Assembly: GCA_947372235.1 (NCBI GenBank) | Contig: CANBSW010000028.1 | Location: 1-36,288 of the forward strand | Source of the DNA: Chitinophagaceae bacterium | Lineage (GTDB): Bacteria; Bacteroidota; Bacteroidia; Chitinophagales; Chitinophagaceae | Length of the DNA: 36,288 nt | Direction of reading: 5' to 3' | Program-made: the position numbers and the translations under genes | Part shown: one piece after another, positions 9,065 to 17,607 of the stretch | Position numbering within the stretch: position 1 is the first letter of the stretch | How the letters are laid out: each line of letters begins with the position of its first letter | The notes under the pieces: model-generated | Told to the model about the DNA's origin: nothing | The model's database searches: none | What the model saw: the letters and a program-made list of their open reading frames with translations, nothing else

Positions 9065-9185
9065 TCTCTGCGATTTCTCTGCATCTCATGTTCTCAGCGG
9101 TGAAAAGAAATCCTTTTTAGCGGTATACTATTATTCGATATTTTTTTCAACGCGGAGGCGCAGAGTAGCAGAGTATTCGCAGAGA
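9065..9185. repeat. imperfect inverted repeat, CGCAGAGA type (element C)
   Basis: The left arm (9065-9107, TCTCTGCGATTTCTCTGC... to GCGGTGAAAAG) pairs imperfectly with the right arm (9145-9185, TTTTCAACGCGGAGGCGCAG... to TCGCAGAGA). The CTCTGC/GCAGAG core matches element G at 35311-35415. It lies just after the MG2-like stop codon and before the alpha/beta-hydrolase. Confidence 0.7.
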
Positions 9186-9202
9186 ACTAAAGCAGTTTAA
9201 TA

Positions 9203-9225
9203 ATACAATACTTTCTTTATTGTAT
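9203..9225. promoter_or_regulatory. short inverted repeat upstream of the alpha/beta-hydrolase
   Basis: ATACAATA (9203-9210) and TATTGTAT (9218-9225) are exact reverse complements separated by seven bases. The element sits 67 bases before the chosen ATG. It could be an operator half-site pair or a small hairpin. AT-rich DNA makes chance occurrence possible, so this is only a candidate. Confidence 0.3.
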
Positions 9226-9291
9226 CCTAACAGTTTAAATTTACAATCAATCCTTAAAATACCCGAAATTGTAACGATTAATCAATTTGTT

Positions 9292-11751
9292 ATGACAGGC
9301 AAACGATACCTAGTAACCATCACTCTCTTATTTTTTTTACAAATCATTCAATCCCAGGAAGTATATCATTTCACAAAAGGGTTTGTAATTTCCGGTGTTA
9401 CACGATATGGCCGCGAAGCTATTTATACAGACCAATTGGCATACCAACTGTTTTTAAAAACACTGGAAACACCTGCTGATAAAAAACTGTTTGGAAAAAA
9501 TGAAGCCGGTCAGGATATTGTTTGGCAGGCAATCGTTGCTGATAGTCTCAACCGTTTCAGAACTAGGGGCAGTGGTTTTGGAGGTGGTGCCGGCGGCTAC
9601 TATTACTTGCCTTATCAATCGGATAAAGAAGCAACTGCTTTGTTGAATATCAAAGGGAACAGTTCTGTCTTTTTTAATGGCGAACCACATGGCGGAGATG
9701 CTTATTCATTAGGATGGCTCGTGATTCCAGTGAAGATTAAAAAAGGTCTGAATGAATTATTCGTAAGAGCTGGTCAGTTTACAGCTGATGTACAATTTCT
9801 GAATAAAAATAATTTTATTTCAATTGCAGATTCAACATTGCCTTCCGTTGTATTAAGCCATGATAACAGTCGTTTGCAGGGTGCCGTTGTGGTAGTGAAT
9901 GCATCCGGTAAAGAATTAAATGGACTGGTAATGCGTTCTTCTGTAAATGGAAATGTGCAAAATTCGAATATCCCATCCATACCGGCCATGTCTGCAAGAA
10001 AAATTATTTTTTCCATTAATGCGTCAGGCGTTTCTTCAATAGGAACAGTGTCTTGTAAACTCAGTTTACTGGATAAAGACAAATCCATCGATGAGAAAAC
10101 AATATCACTGGATGTGGTGGAATCTTCAGCAAAATATTCCGAAACTTTTATAAGTGATATTGATGGCAGTTTACAATATTATGCAGTAACACCACAACTA
10201 AATGGCCCGCAAAAAAATGCTGCACTTTTTTTATCTGTACATGGTGCAGGTGTGGAAGCAATAGGGCAGGCGAGGGCTTATCAATCGAAAGACTGGGGAA
10301 CCCTGGTAGCCGCCACCAACCGAAGACCACGCGGATTTAACTGGGAAGATTGGGGCAGGATTGATGCGTTGGAAGTATTAAATATCGCAAAGCAGAAATT
10401 CAATCCCGATCCGCAACATATTTATTTAACGGGGCATTCCATGGGAGGTCATGGAACATGGTTTCTGGGGTCAACCTATCCTGATAAATGGGCAGCGATC
10501 GGCGCATGTTCAGGCTACCCAACTTTAAAAGGATACGGATCAGCAGATGGATTGATACCCGACAGCAGCAGATCGGCTGCAGAACAAATACTCTTACGTG
10601 GAAGTAATCCAAGTGATGTTTTAAAACTGGTGAATAATTACAAAACCCTTGGTGTATACATATTGCATGGCGATGCAGATAAAACCGTATCAGTAAACTA
10701 TGCGAGGCAGATGCGTAAACTGCTGGGCGAATTTCATACTGATCTGAGTTATTATGAATACCCTAACGGCGAGCATTGGTTTGGCGACCAGAGTGTTGAC
10801 TGGAAACCCATGTTTGATTTTTTCAAATGGCACCAGCTTGCAGCAGACAGTTCATTTGACAAAATAGAATTTACAACGGCAAGTCCGGGCATCTCCTCTT
10901 CTTATCGCTGGACGGCAATAGAACAACAGGAACATCCCTTACTGTATGCAAAAATAAATCTTAACAGAAACAGAAAGAGTGGAACGATCACAGGCTCAAC
11001 CGAAAATGTTGTGGTACTCAAACTGGATCTGAAAGAATTTTCAAAAAATAAAAATATAACCATCACGCTTGATAACTCACCTGCCATTAATTTCACAAAT
11101 GAACAAGCTGATAGTGTTTATCTTTTAAAGGAAAATGGTAAATGGAAAATAACAGGTGTTCCTTTTGCGAAAGAAAAATCACCTGCGAGATATGGAACTT
11201 TTAAAGATCCATTCAATCACCATATGGTATTTATATATGCAACAGGAGGATCGGCAGAAGAAAATCAATGGAGCCGTGATAAAGCAAGGTTCGATGCGGA
11301 AACATGGTACTACCGTGCCAATGGAGCTGTTGACATAGTTGCAGATAAGGATTATTTCTATGATAAATATGAGGGCAGGAATGTGATCCTCTATGGTAAT
11401 GCCAACAACAATACCGCTTGGAAGAAATTACTGGGCGATTGTCCAATACAAATTGAAAAGAATAGGATCACAGCGGGTCAGCAATCTTTTACAGGCGATG
11501 ATCTGGCAGCTTATTTCACATGGCCAATCAAACAATCAACAATCAATTCAGTAGGTGTTATTGGAGGAACAGGGTTGAAGGGTATGCAGGCAACACTTGG
11601 CAACCAGTATTTTGCAGGAGGAAGTGGTTTTGCCGATTATATGATCTTCTCCCTCGACATGCTTGCCAAAGGAAGTGCCGGCATAAAAATGACAGGCTAT
11701 TTTGATAATCAATGGCGGATTGATTTGAATGAGGCTTTTGTTTTGAAATAG
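9292..11751 (+). CDS. large secreted alpha/beta-hydrolase (S9/CE1-like esterase or peptidase)
   Basis: I start at the ATG at 9292 because it opens a clean signal peptide (MTGKRYLVTITLLFFLQIIQ); the frame extends to a TTG at 9220 with no signal-like sequence. The mature protein (819 residues including signal) has an N-terminal beta-rich region of about 270 residues, then an alpha/beta-hydrolase domain with nucleophile S383 in GHSMGG, acid candidate D463 in HGDADKTV and H495 in NGEHWFGD. The oxyanion-type segment SVHGAG is near 315-320. About 300 further residues form a C-terminal beta-rich domain. The fold suits feruloyl or acetyl esterases (CE1-like) and prolyl-oligopeptidase relatives alike; sequence alone does not decide. 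Context favours an esterase acting on decorated polysaccharide. Confidence 0.75.
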   Translation: MTGKRYLVTITLLFFLQIIQSQEVYHFTKGFVISGVTRYGREAIYTDQLAYQLFLKTLETPADKKLFGKNEAGQDIVWQAIVADSLNRFRTRGSGFGGGAGGYYYLPYQSDKEATALLNIKGNSSVFFNGEPHGGDAYSLGWLVIPVKIKKGLNELFVRAGQFTADVQFLNKNNFISIADSTLPSVVLSHDNSRLQGAVVVVNASGKELNGLVMRSSVNGNVQNSNIPSIPAMSARKIIFSINASGVSSIGTVSCKLSLLDKDKSIDEKTISLDVVESSAKYSETFISDIDGSLQYYAVTPQLNGPQKNAALFLSVHGAGVEAIGQARAYQSKDWGTLVAATNRRPRGFNWEDWGRIDALEVLNIAKQKFNPDPQHIYLTGHSMGGHGTWFLGSTYPDKWAAIGACSGYPTLKGYGSADGLIPDSSRSAAEQILLRGSNPSDVLKLVNNYKTLGVYILHGDADKTVSVNYARQMRKLLGEFHTDLSYYEYPNGEHWFGDQSVDWKPMFDFFKWHQLAADSSFDKIEFTTASPGISSSYRWTAIEQQEHPLLYAKINLNRNRKSGTITGSTENVVVLKLDLKEFSKNKNITITLDNSPAINFTNEQADSVYLLKENGKWKITGVPFAKEKSPARYGTFKDPFNHHMVFIYATGGSAEENQWSRDKARFDAETWYYRANGAVDIVADKDYFYDKYEGRNVILYGNANNNTAWKKLLGDCPIQIEKNRITAGQQSFTGDDLAAYFTWPIKQSTINSVGVIGGTGLKGMQATLGNQYFAGGSGFADYMIFSLDMLAKGSAGIKMTGYFDNQWRIDLNEAFVLK

Positions 11752-11768
11752 CTATTATGTAATGTGGG

Positions 11769-11849
11769 TTTCACTCAAAGAAAAATAAGGGGCAAAGAAG
11801 CAAAGAAAAATCCTTAGGCTCTTTGCTTCCTTGGCGACTTTGCGTGAAA
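11769..11849. repeat. imperfect inverted repeat, GCAAAG type (element D)
   Basis: The left arm begins TTTCACTCAAAG and ends GGCAAAGAAGCAAAGA; the right arm begins TCTTTGCTTCC and ends CTTTGCGTGAAA. They are imperfect reverse complements around a short loop (AAAATCCTTAGGC). The TTTTT right after the right arm (11851-11855) could let it act as a weak terminator for the upstream alpha/beta-hydrolase transcript. Confidence 0.65.
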
Positions 11850-11871
11850 TTTTTCAAACGGAGAATATTTG
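11839..11871 (+). promoter_or_regulatory. possible weak promoter for GH29
   Basis: TTTG at 11839-11842 and AATATTTG at 11864-11871 resemble the Bacteroidota -33 and -7 boxes (TTTG, TAnnTTTG) with one mismatch in the -7 box and a 21-base gap, slightly longer than usual. The first box lies inside the right arm of element D. Placement 42 bases before the GH29 ATG fits, but the match is weak. Confidence 0.25.
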
Positions 11872-11912
11872 GGTTTAACAGTGAAATTGCTTCAAAATAA
11901 AATTTCAATTAA

Positions 11913-13361
11913 ATGATGCATAAAATAATAAAACAACTTTTTTTTACAATAGTGGTGTTCTCATGCCTGTTTGCAACTGCACAGCCAAATGTGCATCCCC
12001 AATCAGAAAAATACGAATGGCCCTCAGATCCATTGGTAAAACAAAAACTGGATCAATGGCAAAACCTGAAATTCGGTATGATCATTCACTGGGGTTTATA
12101 TTCTGTTCCTGGAATGATAGAATCCTGGGCACTTTGTTCAGAAGACTGGATCAACCGCGACAGCAGTTTTACCTATGATGAATTTAAAAAATGGTATTGG
12201 GGATTAAAAAAAGATTTTAACCCTGTGAAATTTGATCCCGATGCATGGGCTACTGCGGGTAAGCGTGCCGGAATGAAGTACCTGGTGTTTACCACCAAAC
12301 ACCATGATGGCTTTTGCATGTTCGATACAAAAGAAACAGATTTTAAAATTTCCAACGGGCCGTTTAAAAACAATCCCAAAGCCGATGTGGCTAAATATGT
12401 ATTTGATGCATTCAGGAAAAAAGATTTTATGATCGGTGCCTATTTCTCAAAACCAGATTGGCATTCAGAAAATTACTGGTGGCCTAAATATGCAACCGCA
12501 GACAGAAATAACAATTATGATATCAGAAAATTTCCTGTAAGATGGAACGCTTATAAACAATATACCTATAACCAGATAGGAGAGTTGATGAATCAGTATG
12601 GAGCCATGGATATCTTATGGCTCGATGGTGGCTGGGTACGCCCGCGTGAAACCGTAAATGCTGAAGTACTTTCATGGGGCGCCAGAATACCCGAATGGAG
12701 CCAGGATATAAATATGCCTGCCATTGCCACCATGGCCCGCAAAGCACAACCCGGTTTACTGATTGTTGACAGAACGGTACATGGCCCTTATGAAAATTAC
12801 CAAACACCAGAACAAAAAATTCCTGCTGGTCAGTTAAACTATCCCTGGGAAAGTTGCATGACACTCGCAAACAACTGGGGATGGGTTGCCAATGATCATT
12901 TTAAATCTTCCGCAAAAATCATTCACACGTTAATTGAAGTGGCGGCAAAAGGAGGAAGCCTGTTATTGGGTATCGGTCCCAAGCCTGATGGAACACTGCC
13001 CGAAGAAGCAGTAAGCCGTATGGCCGAAATAGGCCAATGGTTAGATAAAAATGGCCCGGCTATTTACAATACCCGGACAGTAAAAGATTTTCACCAGGAG
13101 AATATCTTTTTTACGCAGAATCAAAAACTTGGACTGCAATATGCAATGGTATTGCTGCAGGATAATCAACTTTTGCCGGCAGCAATCCAATGGAAGAATC
13201 ATGCCGCTAAAAAAGGAACCCAGATAATCTGTCTCACTACCGGCGAAACAGTAAAATGGAAACAGAAGTCAGGTAAAATAATCATTACACTTCCCTCTTC
13301 ATTACTAATCAGTGCAATAAAATATCCCGCACTTTCATTCTCATTTGTTCCGGCTGATTAA
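11913..13361 (+). CDS. GH29 alpha-L-fucosidase
   Basis: The 482-residue secreted enzyme (signal peptide 1-23, ending ATAQ) removes terminal alpha-L-fucose by a retaining mechanism. Family landmarks are clear: FGMIIHWGLYSVPG (54-67), YLVFTTKHHDGFCMFDT (123-139), and the nucleophile D238 in DILWLDGGW. The acid/base is less certain: E300 (QTPEQ) and E313 (YPWESC) are both candidates in the variable loop. The stretch VAAKGGSLLLGIGPKPDG is the typical GH29 signature after the barrel. A short C-terminal beta domain completes it. Two ATGs are adjacent at the start; either could be used. It is 33 bases upstream of the methyltransferase-like gene. A second, unrelated fucosidase (GH95) is at 28295. Confidence 0.95.
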   Translation: MMHKIIKQLFFTIVVFSCLFATAQPNVHPQSEKYEWPSDPLVKQKLDQWQNLKFGMIIHWGLYSVPGMIESWALCSEDWINRDSSFTYDEFKKWYWGLKKDFNPVKFDPDAWATAGKRAGMKYLVFTTKHHDGFCMFDTKETDFKISNGPFKNNPKADVAKYVFDAFRKKDFMIGAYFSKPDWHSENYWWPKYATADRNNNYDIRKFPVRWNAYKQYTYNQIGELMNQYGAMDILWLDGGWVRPRETVNAEVLSWGARIPEWSQDINMPAIATMARKAQPGLLIVDRTVHGPYENYQTPEQKIPAGQLNYPWESCMTLANNWGWVANDHFKSSAKIIHTLIEVAAKGGSLLLGIGPKPDGTLPEEAVSRMAEIGQWLDKNGPAIYNTRTVKDFHQENIFFTQNQKLGLQYAMVLLQDNQLLPAAIQWKNHAAKKGTQIICLTTGETVKWKQKSGKIIITLPSSLLISAIKYPALSFSFVPAD

Positions 13362-13394
13362 ATGGCACTCATCAGTAAAAAATAATACAGCCAC

Positions 13395-14021
13395 ATGCTT
13401 TATCCGGAAAAGTTAATGAAAATACAGGACGAATTATCACTCTATGTACCAGACCCTGATCTGGTAAAACCTGCTTATGAAAGTTTGTATGCCAAAGATG
13501 CTACCACACCCTTTCCTTTCTGGGCTCAGATCTGGCCTTCTGCAAAAGCAATGTCTTCTTTTCTGAAAGAGGAGCCTGATTGGATAAAAGGAAAACAGGT
13601 ATTGGAATTAGGAGCGGGTATAGGATTGCCTTCTTTTTCAATGGCAAAATATGCTTCAGCCATGATCATTAGCGATCACGCAGTTGAGGCGGTCAACTTG
13701 ATTGAAAAAAATATTCAACACCTGAATCTGCAACATGTAAAAGCGTTGTGTATCGATTGGAACCATTTTCCGGATAATATCAAAGCAGAAATAGTTTTGT
13801 TAAGTGATATCAATTATGCACCTGACCAGTTCGAGTCATTATTGTTGTTGATTAGAATATATTTAGAACAGGGCACAACCATAATACTTTCTACACCTCA
13901 ACGGATCACAACCCCGCCATTTCTTACTGCGCTGCAACCATTTATAAATCGTTCGATTACCCTTACAGTAGAGCACATGAAACATACAGTTGATATTGGT
14001 ATTTTAATCCTGTCAAAATGA
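13395..14021 (+). CDS. class I SAM-dependent methyltransferase, METTL21/lysine-methyltransferase-like
   Basis: The 208-residue cytoplasmic protein has an SAM-binding motif I LELGAGIGLPS (about 75-85), an upstream PFWAQIWPSA segment typical of the family-16 (METTL20/21, Nnt1-like) methyltransferases, and a motif with SDINYAPDQ where related enzymes have a D-x-x-Y element. These enzymes methylate protein lysines in characterised cases; the target here is unknown. It follows GH29 by 33 bases in the same direction and may be co-transcribed, yet has no obvious link to glycan use. An ATG seven codons in is an alternative start. Confidence 0.8.
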   Translation: MLYPEKLMKIQDELSLYVPDPDLVKPAYESLYAKDATTPFPFWAQIWPSAKAMSSFLKEEPDWIKGKQVLELGAGIGLPSFSMAKYASAMIISDHAVEAVNLIEKNIQHLNLQHVKALCIDWNHFPDNIKAEIVLLSDINYAPDQFESLLLLIRIYLEQGTTIILSTPQRITTPPFLTALQPFINRSITLTVEHMKHTVDIGILILSK

Positions 14022-14347
14022 GTTCATAACTCAAAGCATTCGAAACAATAGAATAGCCTGATTGGATCATAAAACGAGGGATGTTTTTTATAATAAGTAC
14101 CCAGAATTATAAAGGTTGGATTTGTTGAATATTAACTGTTTGCGGCTTTAGTTCCATGTTATCAATACCCCAAATTCACATTATAAAAAAATGAAATACC
14201 AAATTTTAATATAACAAATTGTTATTTTTTTTTTTTCAAATGCAGCAAATGGTTTATTTTACTTGCCTCAAACTATGATGCGGGTGTAACAGCCCGTATC
14301 AAATAATGTTGAATAATGCTTATTCTAACTACCCAAAACTAAACAAC
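14022..14347 (+). other. leader region of the SusCD operon
   Basis: This 326-base gap must hold the promoter and 5' leader of the SusC operon. I find no good TAnnTTTG box. Visible items are a run of 12 T at 14225-14236 preceded by the AT-rich near-palindrome AACAAATTGTT, and a small GC stem CGGG/CCCG near 14281-14297. A long AT-rich leader before susC is common in this phylum. No gene is supported. Confidence 0.4.
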
Positions 14348-17300
14348 ATGAGAAAATTTGTGTCTAGTCTCCTGCTTGCAATGCTTTGTTTTGCTATTGC
14401 AGGTCAGGCTCAGGTCCTGTCAGTATCCGGCAGGGTAACAGATGAAAAAGGAGTTCCCATTCCTTCGGCGTCTGTTGTAATTAAAGGTAAAAAAACAAAG
14501 GGTATTGCTGCAGATGCCCAGGGTAATTTCAAGATCAGTGCCACAAAAGGCGATGTACTCGTGATCTCAAGCGTAAGTTTTGCTACAAAAGAAGTTACGG
14601 TAAGTACAAGCAGTACAGTAAATGTTTCACTTGTTTCATCTGATGCTAATTTATCTGAGGTAGTTGTAACTGCCATGGGTATTAAACGCTCTGAAAAAGC
14701 ATTGGGATATGCCGTTTCAAAGGTTGACCCTAATACAGTACTGCAAAAATCAGAGCCTGATGTACTGAAAAATCTTGCCGGTAAAGTACCCGGTGTAGAT
14801 ATCAGGGGCGGTCAGGGTGCACCTGGTGCTGCAGCACGTATTCAAATCAGAGGGGTATCTTCTTTTAATGGAGGTGAACCTTTGATCGTAGTTGATGGTG
14901 TTCCTTATAGTAATAACCTGGTTAACACCTCAAGTCCCTTTAGCGGTGGTGGTACCTATGGTTCGGGTTTTGGTGATTTAGATCCCAATGATATTGAGTC
15001 CCTCAATATCCTGAAAGGTGCTGCCGCTGCCTCATTGTATGGTTCAAGAGCTGCCAACGGGGTTTTATTGATTACTACAAAATCAGGTAACCCTAAAAAA
15101 GGTAAAAAATCGCTTAATGTAACGTATAAATCAGGCTATAGTCAGGAAACGATCTCCGGCTTACCTGAATTTCAAAATTCTTATGGTGCAGGTGCCAACT
15201 GGAGAGTTCAATCTTCCAACGGTTCATGGGGTGGTAAATTTGGATCAACGGGCGGGGTTATTTATGATGCAACCGGTAATGTGATCGGTACTTCTGCATC
15301 AGGAATTGATTCCATACCCGCAACAACATGGGCTACCATGTTTAACTCGTATCCTGAACTTTTCCCTAACGGACGTTTAGCTTATAAAGCAAATCCTAAT
15401 AACGTATCTTCTTTGTTCAATACAGGTAACCTGTTTGAAAACTCTGTAGGTCTTAGCGGTGGTGAAGGAAATTCATTATTTAGTGTTACTCTCTCCCGCG
15501 TTGATCAGAAAGGATATATTACCAACACAAGTTATACTAAGAACAATATCAGCGTTGGTGGACAAACAAGCATCGGTAAACTTACCATTGGTGCAAGTAT
15601 TTCTTATGCCAGATCGCAACAGGTTGGTGGATTTATTGGTCAGGCACAAAGTTTCCTGTCTCAGTGGGGTCGTACATTTACGATGGCCAGAAACTGGGAT
15701 ATTACAGGATGGCCCACTGAAAACAGAGCCGGTGCGCAAATTGGCTTTAATGATGGTCAGTACACAAACCCTGTATGGGCCGCTAAGCATAATGTGATCA
15801 CTTCAATTGATGATCGGATTGTTGCCAACTTCAGGGCTTCCTACAAATTTAATAACAGATTTAGAATTGATTATACAGGTGGTGTAAACAGTTATTCACT
15901 GTTCAGAGACCAGATCATTGATAAATCTTCTCTGGGAGGTACTGATAATACTTTGGGTAATATTACTGAAGTTGTTAGCAGAACCCAGGAGATCCAATCT
16001 ACAATAGTTGCGATTTACACACCTAAAATTTCGCAGAACTGGAATTTAGATGTTAAAGTTGGTAATGATATCAACCAGAGAATCGCACGTGCCCAGCAGG
16101 TTCAGGGTGTGAATTTTGTAATTCCTGGTCTGTATAATCTTACCAATACAGCTACCCAACGTTTCAGTAATGATGCAGTATCAAAAAGAAGATTGGTTGG
16201 TTTCTTTGGGGATGCATCGCTTGGATATAAAAATTTCGCATTTCTTAACTTAACGGGAAGAACAGATCTTACTTCTACACTTCCTTATAAAAATGCTACC
16301 TATTTTTACCCGGGGGTTTCTACTTCATTGGTTTGGACAGATGCATTCAATCTTAAATCCAAAGTGTTAGACTATGGTAAGATTCGTGCAGGTTTTGCAA
16401 AAGTGGGTAATGATGCTGCACCGGGTAATGGTGAAGCTATTTTCGGTCTTAATGCAGCTGGTTTTCAGGGCCAATCTTTGGCAGCAAGGGGTAGTTCAAA
16501 CTACGATCCAAACCTTACTCCAGAGTTTACAGGCGAATTGGAACTTGGAACAGAAATGCGGTTCTTCAAACAAAGAATTGGTTTAGAAGTTACCTGGTAT
16601 GATAAAAGATCTACCAGCCTGATTTATAATATTAATTTGCCTAACACCACAGGTTATACAAATTTCTACACAAATCTTGGTGAAATCCGTAATAAAGGAT
16701 GGGAAGCCTCTTTGGATTTAAAACCAATTATATCTAAAGATTTCCAGTGGGATATCAGAACCATATTTACCAAAAATGTAAATACAGTTGAAAAGCTGGT
16801 TGATGGTCTTCAAAGAGCTATCGTTGGTGGATTTAACTATATTGAAGCAGGTTTCCCTTATGGTTATTTAAGAGGTGGACGTTCTGCCCGTACAGACGAT
16901 GGTCAATTGCTGATCAACCAAACATCAGGTATGCCTTATGCAGATCCTAATGATGGTAAAGTTGGAGATCCAAATGCAAAATATAAACTTGGATTAACCA
17001 ATACATTCTCTTATAAAGGATTACAATTGAGTGTGCTTTGGGATGTAACAAAAGGTGGAGATTTCTACTCTGAAACAATCAACAGTATGCTGGGTAGAGG
17101 TGTAACCATGGATACCAAAAACAGGGAATTAAGCCATGTTATTGAAGGTGTTTATGCTAATCCAACCCCGGTACTGGGTGCTGATGGTCAGAATCACTAC
17201 GTACCATTACTGGTAGGAGGTAAAACGGTGTCGAACCAAACAAAAGTTACTACCAATGACCTGTTCTTCACAAATGGTACCGGCGCAAGTTTTGCTACCA

Positions 17301-17584
17301 ATGGTGCATTTGAATATGCTGTATTCGATGGTACAGTTTATCGTTTAAGAGAAATAAGTCTGGCGTACAGCTTGCCTTCAAAAATTGTAAGCAAACTCAA
17401 ATTAGGCGCTGTTACTTTTTCTCTTAGTGGCCGTAACCTTTGGTACCTGGCTCCTAATGTACCTAAGTACACACATTTTGATCCGGATATCAACTCACTT
17501 GTTTCAGGTAATGCACAAGGTGTTGAAACCGGAGGTGCTCCAAGTACAAAAAGATACGGCATTAACTTAAACGTAACTTTCTAA
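14348..17584 (+). CDS. SusC/RagA-type TonB-dependent outer-membrane transporter
   Basis: I choose ATG 14348 because it starts a clear signal peptide (MRKFVSSLLLAMLCFAIAGQ); the frame extends upstream to 14306 with no signal-like residues. The mature protein begins with a carboxypeptidase-regulatory-like domain (SVSGRVTDEKGVPIPSASV, about 25-105). The SusC-type plug follows: ARIQIRGVSSFNGGEPLIVV, then LNILKGAAAASLYGSRAANG. A 22-stranded barrel region then runs to the C-terminal aromatic NLNVTF. It would import oligosaccharides across the outer membrane, powered by TonB-ExbBD, with the SusD partner as lid. There is no N-terminal STN domain, so it should not signal to an anti-sigma factor. SusD begins 23 bases downstream. 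Total 1078 residues from this start, usual for SusC. Confidence 0.96.
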   Translation: MRKFVSSLLLAMLCFAIAGQAQVLSVSGRVTDEKGVPIPSASVVIKGKKTKGIAADAQGNFKISATKGDVLVISSVSFATKEVTVSTSSTVNVSLVSSDANLSEVVVTAMGIKRSEKALGYAVSKVDPNTVLQKSEPDVLKNLAGKVPGVDIRGGQGAPGAAARIQIRGVSSFNGGEPLIVVDGVPYSNNLVNTSSPFSGGGTYGSGFGDLDPNDIESLNILKGAAAASLYGSRAANGVLLITTKSGNPKKGKKSLNVTYKSGYSQETISGLPEFQNSYGAGANWRVQSSNGSWGGKFGSTGGVIYDATGNVIGTSASGIDSIPATTWATMFNSYPELFPNGRLAYKANPNNVSSLFNTGNLFENSVGLSGGEGNSLFSVTLSRVDQKGYITNTSYTKNNISVGGQTSIGKLTIGASISYARSQQVGGFIGQAQSFLSQWGRTFTMARNWDITGWPTENRAGAQIGFNDGQYTNPVWAAKHNVITSIDDRIVANFRASYKFNNRFRIDYTGGVNSYSLFRDQIIDKSSLGGTDNTLGNITEVVSRTQEIQSTIVAIYTPKISQNWNLDVKVGNDINQRIARAQQVQGVNFVIPGLYNLTNTATQRFSNDAVSKRRLVGFFGDASLGYKNFAFLNLTGRTDLTSTLPYKNATYFYPGVSTSLVWTDAFNLKSKVLDYGKIRAGFAKVGNDAAPGNGEAIFGLNAAGFQGQSLAARGSSNYDPNLTPEFTGELELGTEMRFFKQRIGLEVTWYDKRSTSLIYNINLPNTTGYTNFYTNLGEIRNKGWEASLDLKPIISKDFQWDIRTIFTKNVNTVEKLVDGLQRAIVGGFNYIEAGFPYGYLRGGRSARTDDGQLLINQTSGMPYADPNDGKVGDPNAKYKLGLTNTFSYKGLQLSVLWDVTKGGDFYSETINSMLGRGVTMDTKNRELSHVIEGVYANPTPVLGADGQNHYVPLLVGGKTVSNQTKVTTNDLFFTNGTGASFATNGAFEYAVFDGTVYRLREISLAYSLPSKIVSKLKLGAVTFSLSGRNLWYLAPNVPKYTHFDPDINSLVSGNAQGVETGGAPSTKRYGINLNVTF

Positions 17585-17607
17585 TCATCATACGTAAATT
17601 TTCAATT

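Noticed and set aside
9220..9291. Upstream TTG start extending the alpha/beta-hydrolase
   Set aside because: The extra 24 residues are not signal-like and would bury the clear signal peptide that begins at ATG 9292. The same reasoning was applied to the upstream starts of SusC, the acetylesterase, GH78 and the propeller gene.
14121..14151. TTTG ... GGCTTTAG as the SusC promoter
   Set aside because: The -7 box lacks the essential TA and matches only part of TAnnTTTG; not better than chance in AT-rich DNA.
14225..14236. Run of 12 T after an AT-rich near-palindrome, as a terminator for the methyltransferase gene
   Set aside because: The stem is at most five A/T-rich pairs and it lies about 200 bases beyond the stop; too weak to call.
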